Assembly: GCA_905478975.1 (NCBI GenBank)
Contig: CAJQKW010000081.1
Span: 1 to 34,412, forward strand
Direction: 5' to 3'
Origin: an uncultured Pseudomonadales bacterium
GTDB taxonomy: Bacteria > Pseudomonadota > Gammaproteobacteria > Pseudomonadales > Porticoccaceae
DNA length: 34,412 bases
In this document: positions 29,378-34,412 of the stretch, in pieces
How the letters are laid out: the number at the start of each line of letters is the position of its first letter
Position numbering within the stretch: position 1 is the first letter of the stretch
Notes under the pieces: generated by a model
What the model saw: only the letters and a program-made list of their open reading frames with translations
Told to the model about the DNA's origin: nothing
Database searches by the model: none
Made by a program: the position numbers and the translations under genes

Positions 29378-30607
29378 ATGGCCACAGGTAATAAGCCTTT
29401 TCCACAGATGCACCCGGTCAAAGGGTTCAAACTGGGTACCACCAGCGCCGGGATTAAAACCCCGGGGCGCAAAGATTTGGTTGTCATGGAACTGCAGCCC
29501 GGTGGTGCCGTGGCCGGAGTCTTTACCCAAAATGCTTTCTGTGCCGCACCTGTGGTGGTTGCCAAGCAGCACCTCAGTGCCGCCACACCGCGCTATCTGG
29601 TGACCAATACCGGCAATGCCAATGCCGGAACCGGCGAGCAGGGCATGGCTGATGCCCAAGTTAGCTGTGCGGCTCTGGCTGAACTGCAGGGAGTTTCCGC
29701 AGATCAGGTGTTACCGTTCTCCACCGGTGTGATTGGCGAGACCCTACCCATAGACAAGCTTTTGGCAGCACTGCCCGCCGCCGTCGCCGCCCTAGATGAA
29801 AATGCTTGGGCCGATGCCGCCGAAGGAATATTGACCACCGACACTCGCCCCAAAGGCGCAAGCCTGCAATACCAGCCAAACAGCGCCTCTGCCGAGTTGA
29901 TTACTATTACCGGCATTACCAAAGGCTCGGGCATGATCAAGCCCAATATGGCCACCATGCTCGGCTATGTGGCCACCGATGCCCAGGTCGATGGCGAATT
30001 GCTCCAGCGCGCCCTGAGACTGGTCGCCAATAAATCCTTTAACCGCATCACCGTGGACAGCGACACCTCCACCAATGACGCGGTGATCTTAGTGGCCACC
30101 GGTGCCAGTGGGATTCATATTGATGAAAGTAACTTTGAGGCATTTGTCGCTGAACTTGAGACCGTCTTTATCGAGCTGGCTCAATCAATTATTCGCGACG
30201 GTGAAGGGGCGAGTAAATTTGTCGCGGTGATTGTCGATGGCGCACTGGATTCCCCAGAAGCCCTAAAAGTTGCCTACACAGTGGCCGAGTCACCCTTAGT
30301 CAAAACCGCACTGGCCGCATCCGATGCCAACTGGGGGCGTATACTCGCCGCCGTCGGTCGCGCCGGTGTGGACAACCTCGATGTTAACCGCGTCTCGGTG
30401 CATCTCAATGATGTGCTAATTGTCGAAGCCGGTTGTCGAGCCGCCAGTTACACCGAAGCCGCAGGCGAAGCGGCCATGGCGCCGGAAGATATCAGCATTC
30501 GAATTTCCCTGGATCGCGGGGCGCCTGAAAAAACCGTGACAGAAACCATCTGGACCACCGACCTCACCTATGAGTATGTGCGTATCAATGCTGAATACCG
30601 TACTTAG
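29378..30607 (+). CDS. argJ: Glutamate N-acetyltransferase / ornithine acetyltransferase ArgJ
   Basis: ArgJ moves the acetyl group from N-acetylornithine to glutamate in the cyclic arginine pathway; some members also use acetyl-CoA. The 409-aa precursor is expected to cleave itself between A192 and T193 in the conserved GSGMIKPNMATMLG segment, with T193 becoming the N-terminal nucleophile of the beta chain. The C-terminal region contains NWGRILAAVGRAG, typical of the family. The ATG is preceded by TAGGAATAGAG. It sits 42 bp after secA and 22 bp before mutT. Whether it is mono- or bifunctional cannot be judged here. Confidence 0.95.
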   Translation: MATGNKPFPQMHPVKGFKLGTTSAGIKTPGRKDLVVMELQPGGAVAGVFTQNAFCAAPVVVAKQHLSAATPRYLVTNTGNANAGTGEQGMADAQVSCAALAELQGVSADQVLPFSTGVIGETLPIDKLLAALPAAVAALDENAWADAAEGILTTDTRPKGASLQYQPNSASAELITITGITKGSGMIKPNMATMLGYVATDAQVDGELLQRALRLVANKSFNRITVDSDTSTNDAVILVATGASGIHIDESNFEAFVAELETVFIELAQSIIRDGEGASKFVAVIVDGALDSPEALKVAYTVAESPLVKTALAASDANWGRILAAVGRAGVDNLDVNRVSVHLNDVLIVEAGCRAASYTEAAGEAAMAPEDISIRISLDRGAPEKTVTETIWTTDLTYEYVRINAEYRT

Positions 30608-30629
30608 GCTGTCAACTTAGGGTTCTATA

Positions 30630-31067
30630 GTGAAACGCATCCATGTAGTGGCGGCGATTATCGTCGGCCCAGATAAGCAGATTTTTATTTCACGACGTGG
30701 CGACCATCTCCATCAGGGTGGACTCTGGGAATTTCCCGGTGGCAAAATTGAAGTCGGCGAAAGCCCTGAAACCGCGCTTGCTCGTGAGTTGTTTGAAGAG
30801 ATCGATATCCATATCATCGCCTCGCAACCTTATATGCAGGTCGAGCATGATTATGTGGATAAGAAGGTATTACTGGATATCTGGCAGGTAGATAATTTTT
30901 CTGGTGTAGCCCAGAGTAAAGAAGGGCAGCAGTGTCGCTGGGTGAGTCTGGAACAGTTGCTACTCTCAGTTACAACATCAGCAGAGACTGACCTCTGTTT
31001 CCCCGCCGGCAATCAGCCGATTCTTCAGCGCCTTGCTGAGCAGGGTCTCAAGCAGCCAGCAGGTTAA
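30630..31067 (+). CDS. mutT: 8-oxo-dGTP diphosphatase MutT (Nudix hydrolase)
   Basis: It hydrolyses 8-oxo-dGTP and so prevents A:T to C:G mutations. The 145-aa protein has the Nudix box at residues 38-60: G38, E44, R52-E53-L54, E56-E57. The glycine normally following at position 59 is aspartate (EEIDI instead of EEVGI). The N-terminus (KRIHVVAAII) and WEFPGGK segment are MutT-like. The start is GTG. It follows argJ closely and ends only 13 bases before the oppositely directed yacG stop, leaving no room for an intergenic terminator. Confidence 0.92.
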   Translation: MKRIHVVAAIIVGPDKQIFISRRGDHLHQGGLWEFPGGKIEVGESPETALARELFEEIDIHIIASQPYMQVEHDYVDKKVLLDIWQVDNFSGVAQSKEGQQCRWVSLEQLLLSVTTSAETDLCFPAGNQPILQRLAEQGLKQPAG

Positions 31068-31080
31068 AAACAAGCTGTCT

Positions 31081-31323
31081 TTAGGAATCCAATAAATCCG
31101 GATCAATCATCCCCGCATTGCGCAACTCTTGAGCCAACTGGTCGGAATCCATCACCTCTGGATCCAACAGCGCCGCACCCTTAATGGCAAAACTCTCCTG
31201 AGCCCAGCCACCAAAATCGATCTGCTGACAACGCTGACAGCAAAAGGGACGAAAAGGGAACTTATCCGTCCACTCAATTTGAGTTTTACAGGTTGGGCAA
31301 TTTAATTTGGTTACAGAGCTCAT
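31081..31323 (-). CDS. yacG: DNA gyrase inhibitor YacG (zinc-ribbon protein)
   Basis: YacG is a small zinc protein that binds GyrB and inhibits gyrase. From ATG 31323 it is 80 aa. Zinc ligands C9, C12, C28 and C32 fall on exactly the residue numbers of E. coli YacG, and FPFRPFC and the FGGWAQES stretch are conserved. A longer frame starts at TTG 31359, but AGGA before the ATG and the match in numbering favour 31323. The acidic C-terminal tail (about 48-80) is longer than in E. coli (65 aa in total). It is downstream of coaE on the minus strand, probably in the same transcript. Confidence 0.93.
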   Translation of the reverse strand: MSSVTKLNCPTCKTQIEWTDKFPFRPFCCQRCQQIDFGGWAQESFAIKGAALLDPEVMDSDQLAQELRNAGMIDPDLLDS

Positions 31324-31361
31324 GGTTGTTTTTCCTGACTGGCCAGTGTCTTTTTTCAAGC

Positions 31362-32048
31362 TTACATGGGTAAGCTGAGAAGTGTCTGATGAACGGCTGC
31401 CACGCGGGCTGCCAGTGTCTCCAAAGGTTGCGCATTATCCAATACTATATCGGCCCGGGAAAGTTTTTCCTCACGAGACATTTGGGCATCGATAATCCGC
31501 TGAATTTGATCAGCCTGATTCGCGTCCCGAGTACAGGCTCGCTCTATTTGCAGTTCAACTGGCAAATCTACCAACACTGTTTTAGCCACTAGCTGATGCT
31601 GATCGGTTTCAAATAATAGGGGCGATTCAAGAATCACATAGGGGCTGGTGGCGGCTCCTAACTGCTGAACAATCCAATCCCGAATTAAGGGATGCAGCAG
31701 TGACTCGAGCCAGTGCTTTTTATCCGGGTCAGCAAAGATAATTTGCCGCAGCGCCGCACGATCTAGATGGCCGTCCCCTTGAATAATCTGTGGGCCAAAC
31801 TGCTCGGCGATAGCAGCCAGTGCAGGCATGCCCGGTTCAACCACGGCGCGGGAAGCCCGATCCGCATCAACCGTCTCAATGCCGAGCTGTTGAAAGGCCT
31901 TGGCTACGGTGCTTTTGCCACTGCCGATACCGCCGGTCAAGCCGACAATTAGAGCACTAGATGGAGAACTAGATGGAGAACTAGATGGAGAACTAGATGG
32001 AGAACTAGATGGAGAGCTAGAATTAGAGTTGGATACTGTTGATTTCAC
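31362..32048 (-). CDS. coaE: Dephospho-CoA kinase with a Ser/Pro-repeat N-terminal extension
   Basis: CoaE phosphorylates dephospho-CoA, the last step of coenzyme A synthesis. The 228-aa protein contains the P-loop GGIGSGKST at 39-47, DADRASR just after and the kinase lid further on. Family members normally start about seven residues before the P-loop. Here about 31 extra residues precede it, mostly SSPS units encoded by a 12-bp tandem repeat. The start is GTG at 32048 and has no clear ribosome site. No ATG, GTG or well-placed TTG lies between the repeat and the kinase core, so the extension is probably translated. It lies between pilD and yacG, an order known from Pseudomonas. Confidence 0.93.
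   Translation of the reverse strand: MKSTVSNSNSSSPSSSPSSSPSSSPSSSPSSALIVGLTGGIGSGKSTVAKAFQQLGIETVDADRASRAVVEPGMPALAAIAEQFGPQIIQGDGHLDRAALRQIIFADPDKKHWLESLLHPLIRDWIVQQLGAATSPYVILESPLLFETDQHQLVAKTVLVDLPVELQIERACTRDANQADQIQRIIDAQMSREEKLSRADIVLDNAQPLETLAARVAAVHQTLLSLPM
31957..32028. repeat. 12-bp tandem repeat encoding (SSPS)n in coaE
   Basis: Five near-identical units of CTAGATGGAGAA (plus strand) start at 31957 and repeat every 12 bp to 32016, with a degenerate sixth (CTAGAATTAGAG, 32017-32028). Read on the minus strand they give Ser-Pro-Ser-Ser. The period is a multiple of three, so changes in copy number keep the frame. Confidence 0.92.
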
Positions 32049-32089
32049 TGTAGAGTGCCATGGCTGTGGATCGTAAAAGCGCTTAATCG

Positions 32090-32145
32090 AAGCTTTTTCT
32101 TCTAAGCTTTTTCTTCCAAGCTTTTAATCATAAGCTTTTAACCTA
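32090..32145. repeat. 14-bp tandem repeat between pilD and coaE
   Basis: Four 14-bp units start at 32090, 32104, 32118 and 32132. The first two are AAGCTTTTTCTTCT and AAGCTTTTTCTTCC; the last two are AAGCTTTTAATCAT and AAGCTTTTAACCTA. They fill about half of the gap between the pilD stop and coaE start. Each unit has an AAGCTT palindrome. Confidence 0.85.
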
Positions 32146-32155
32146 AGTGCCGACT

Positions 32156-33061
32156 CTAAAGGCCAAATACACTTAAATAGGAGCCGAGGATCTTATCACC
32201 CCAGATTAAAGCAATCCAACCTGCCATCGCTAAGAATGGCCCAAAGGCCATGGGAACCTGTTTTTCTCGGGTTTTCATTAGCAGCCCAACAATTCCCACC
32301 AGAGCACCGACAAAGGTCGACAGAATAATAATCAGCGGCAGCATCTGCCAGCCCATCCAAGCTCCCAGGGCGGCGAGCAATTTAAAGTCCCCGTAACCCA
32401 TGCCCTCCTTACCGGTAATCAGCTTAAACAGCCAAAACACCGACCACAGAGAGAGATAGCCCGCCAGCGCGCCGATCACCGCCTCATTCAGGGGCACAAA
32501 GGTACCGCTAAGGTTGGCGAACAGTCCCAGCCACAGTAGCGGCAGGGTAATCTGGTCCGGGAGCAGCTGTTCGCGAAAATCGATTCCCGTGAGAGCGATT
32601 AATACCCAGGTAAATATCAGGCAGTAGCCGGCTGTCAGGGACAGACCAAACTGATAAACAATAAACGCCGTGGCCACACCGCTGAGCAATTCCACCAGGG
32701 GATATTGAATTGAAATAGGCGTCGAGCAAGCGGTGCATTTACCGCGCAGCAATATATAGCTGATCACCGGAATATTGTGCCAGGGCTTGATTGGTACACC
32801 GCAGCCGGGACAGCGTGATGCCGGTTTCGATAGGGATAGGGTCTCCTGCGCGTCATCTGACTCTGGAGCCAAGCCGAGAAAATCCTCAGACTCACGGCGC
32901 CAGCTATTTTTAAGCTGTTCAGGAAAACGCAGAATCACCACATTGAGAAAGCTGCCGATAATTAAACCGAAGGGAAAGGCGGCGATAGCAAGCGCTGCGG
33001 CGGATAAAGAGGCTGCGGCGGATAAAGAGGCGGCGCCGGATAGGCTGGTTTCTAAAAACAT
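32156..33061 (-). CDS. pilD: Type IV prepilin peptidase / N-methyltransferase PilD
   Basis: PilD cleaves the leader of type IV prepilins and pseudopilins and methylates the new N-terminus, in the inner membrane. The 301-aa protein has GSFLNVVILRFP (from residue 36), a cytoplasmic loop with the four-cysteine motif C84-x2-C87 and C109-x2-C112, and catalytic aspartates D161 (GIDFREQLLPD) and D225 (GMGYGD). The 64-residue distance between them equals that in P. aeruginosa PilD (149 and 213). About seven to eight membrane segments follow. The first 25 residues are Ala/Ser/Leu-rich and encoded by an 18-bp tandem repeat. It lies downstream of pilC on the minus strand. Confidence 0.95.
   Translation of the reverse strand: MFLETSLSGAASLSAAASLSAAALAIAAFPFGLIIGSFLNVVILRFPEQLKNSWRRESEDFLGLAPESDDAQETLSLSKPASRCPGCGVPIKPWHNIPVISYILLRGKCTACSTPISIQYPLVELLSGVATAFIVYQFGLSLTAGYCLIFTWVLIALTGIDFREQLLPDQITLPLLWLGLFANLSGTFVPLNEAVIGALAGYLSLWSVFWLFKLITGKEGMGYGDFKLLAALGAWMGWQMLPLIIILSTFVGALVGIVGLLMKTREKQVPMAFGPFLAMAGWIALIWGDKILGSYLSVFGL
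32994..33047. repeat. 18-bp in-frame tandem repeat at the pilD 5' end
   Basis: GCTGCGGCGGATAAAGAG occurs exactly twice (32994-33011 and 33012-33029), followed by a diverged third unit (33030-33047). On the minus strand it encodes a repeated SLSAAA peptide just before the first membrane segment of PilD. The plus-strand word GATAAAGAG also appears in the mraY and lpxC arrays. Confidence 0.9.
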
Positions 33062-33137
33062 AGATTATTCACAGTTGTGGCCCAGCGTTCTAGTGAGCGC
33101 AGCGCGGTTGTAAGAATTAGCATTTGATTAAGCGCCC

Positions 33138-33171
33138 GTGGCCGATAAAAGTCTGTGGCCGATAAAAGCCT
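33138..33171. repeat. 17-bp tandem duplication between pilC and pilD
   Basis: GTGGCCGATAAAAGTCT (33138-33154) is followed directly by GTGGCCGATAAAAGCCT (33155-33171), one base different, and then a partial copy (GCGGCTTATTAAA). The array touches the 3' end of pilC. Confidence 0.85.
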
Positions 33172-33179
33172 GCGGCTTA

Positions 33180-34394
33180 TTAAACCACATTACCCAGCTG
33201 GAATATTGGCAGGTACATGGCGATCATCAAACCACCGACCAAAACACCCAGCACTGACATAATCAGCGGTTCCAGCAAACTGGTGAGATTATCCACCGAA
33301 TTATCCACCAGCTCCTCATAGTGAGTCGCCGCCTTCTCCAGCATCTCGTCCAAGGCGCCAGACTCTTCACCAATGGCGGTCATCTGCTGTAGCAGTATGG
33401 GAAACATCTGCGTCGCCTTGATCGCCATCTGTAACTGCACACCGGTGGTGACATCATCGCGGACCTTTAAAATGGCATCGTGGTAGGGGGCATTGCCCGC
33501 CGCACCGGCTACGGATTCCAGTGCGTCGACAATCGGCACACCGGCGGCAAAGGTAGTCGCCAGGGTGCGGGCAAAACGCGCCACCACAGAATTATAGATA
33601 ATCCCGCCGATAATCGGCAGTTTTAAGGAATAGCGATCGACCTGATAGGAAAATTTCTTTGAGCGAAAGCGCGCTTCTTTAAAGGCATAGAGGCCTAGAC
33701 CAATAGCCACCAACATGATCAGCCAATATTCCTGCATCATCTCCGACAGACCCAGTACAAACAGGGTAAAAGCGGGCAGATCAGCGCCAAAACTACTAAA
33801 GGTCTCGGCAAATACCGGCACCACTTTAATCAGCAAGATTGCCGTCACCACCATAGCCACCACCAACACCGCAATCGGGTAGGTGAGGGCTTTTTTAATC
33901 TTAGCTTTTAACTGTTCAGTCTTTTCTTTGTAGGTGGCGACCCGATCGAGCATGGTCTCCAGGGCACCGGCGGTCTCACCAGAATCTACCAGGCTGCAAA
34001 ACAGATCGTCAAAATAGCGCGGGCTGCGGCGCAGGGCATTGGCAAAGCTACCACCCGCCGCCACATCATCGCGAATTTGACGGATCAGGTTCTGCATAGT
34101 GGGGTTGGCAAAGCCATCGGCGACAATATCAAAGGACTGCACCAGTGGCACACCGGCTTTCATCATGGTGGCCAGCTGCCGAGTAAATAGCGCGATATCC
34201 CCGGGAACAATTTTTTTGGCATTGCTAAATAGCGGTTTGGGTTTTTTCTTGATCGAGGTAGAAATAATCCCCTGCTTGCGCAGCTGACCCTTCACGGCAA
34301 TCAATGTGTCAGCCTTGATCTCCCCCTGAACTTTCTCGCCCTTGCGATTTTTACCGCGGTAGATAAACAGCTGGCTCTCGGCAGTCGTGGCCAT
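33180..34394 (-). CDS. pilC: Type IV pilus inner-membrane platform protein PilC
   Basis: PilC is the inner-membrane platform of the type IV pilus machine, interacting with the ATPases PilB and PilT. The 404-aa protein is full length, with two T2SSF domains (about 68-195 and 272-397). Membrane segments lie at about 173-193, 222-238 and 375-397. The start ATG at 34394 is preceded by AGGAAGG on the minus strand. It precedes pilD on the same strand. By analogy with Pseudomonas, pilB and a pilin gene are expected just beyond the right edge of the window, which cannot be seen. Confidence 0.95.
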   Translation of the reverse strand: MATTAESQLFIYRGKNRKGEKVQGEIKADTLIAVKGQLRKQGIISTSIKKKPKPLFSNAKKIVPGDIALFTRQLATMMKAGVPLVQSFDIVADGFANPTMQNLIRQIRDDVAAGGSFANALRRSPRYFDDLFCSLVDSGETAGALETMLDRVATYKEKTEQLKAKIKKALTYPIAVLVVAMVVTAILLIKVVPVFAETFSSFGADLPAFTLFVLGLSEMMQEYWLIMLVAIGLGLYAFKEARFRSKKFSYQVDRYSLKLPIIGGIIYNSVVARFARTLATTFAAGVPIVDALESVAGAAGNAPYHDAILKVRDDVTTGVQLQMAIKATQMFPILLQQMTAIGEESGALDEMLEKAATHYEELVDNSVDNLTSLLEPLIMSVLGVLVGGLMIAMYLPIFQLGNVV

Positions 34395-34412
34395 AAGCTT
34401 TTTCCTTCCTTG

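Noticed and set aside
31359-31376. Hairpin at the coaE stop as a terminator (AGCTTAC/GTAAGCT)
   Set aside because: On the minus strand, the direction of coaE, it is followed by an A-run and not by T's, and yacG follows closely.

Overview
The window is an ordinary-looking chromosomal core region of a Gram-negative gammaproteobacterium. The gene set and order (tadA-mltF-purL; rnpB followed by mraZ; a full dcw cluster; lpxC-M23 peptidase-secA-argJ-mutT; yacG-coaE-pilD-pilC) resemble Pseudomonadales/Cellvibrionales-type genomes, probably a marine lineage. That placement is inference from synteny and protein features; no rRNA is present. At least nine genes start at GTG or TTG.

Layout. 34-507: tadA, convergent with mltF (581-2056, minus). 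2273-6487: purL and a small DUF5062-like gene. 6488-7614: a non-coding stretch with a long inverted repeat (6547-6697), RNase P RNA (about 6858-7240) and a structured AT-rich leader carrying three hairpins and a three-copy 10-bp MraZ-type operator. 7615-24376: the dcw operon mraZ-rsmH-ftsL-ftsI-murE-murF-mraY-murD-ftsW-murG-murC-ddlB-ftsQ-ftsA-ftsZ, mostly joined by 1-11 bp overlaps. 24486-31067: lpxC (with its own good promoter), an M23 peptidase, secA, argJ and mutT. 31081-34394, minus strand: pilC, pilD, coaE and yacG, read in that order.

The dcw genes carry out the cytoplasmic steps of peptidoglycan precursor synthesis (murE, murF, murD, murC, ddlB), the lipid steps (mraY, murG) and septal synthesis and divisome assembly (ftsL, ftsI, ftsW, ftsQ, ftsA, ftsZ). 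LpxC commits the cell to lipid A, SecA exports envelope proteins, and mltF and the M23 protein remodel the wall.

I found no convincing new multi-gene system. The most unusual signal is at DNA level: short degenerate tandem repeats (9-23 bp, 2-5 copies) occupy many of the gaps between transcription units and the variable ends or loops of several proteins (CoaE N-terminus, PilD N-terminus, a SecA loop). They are mostly different in sequence but share words such as AGATAAAGAGCC and TTAAAGCT. Other points worth checking are the long inverted repeat beside rnpB, an SSQ instead of SSN motif in FtsI, and a Gly-to-Asp change in the MutT Nudix box.
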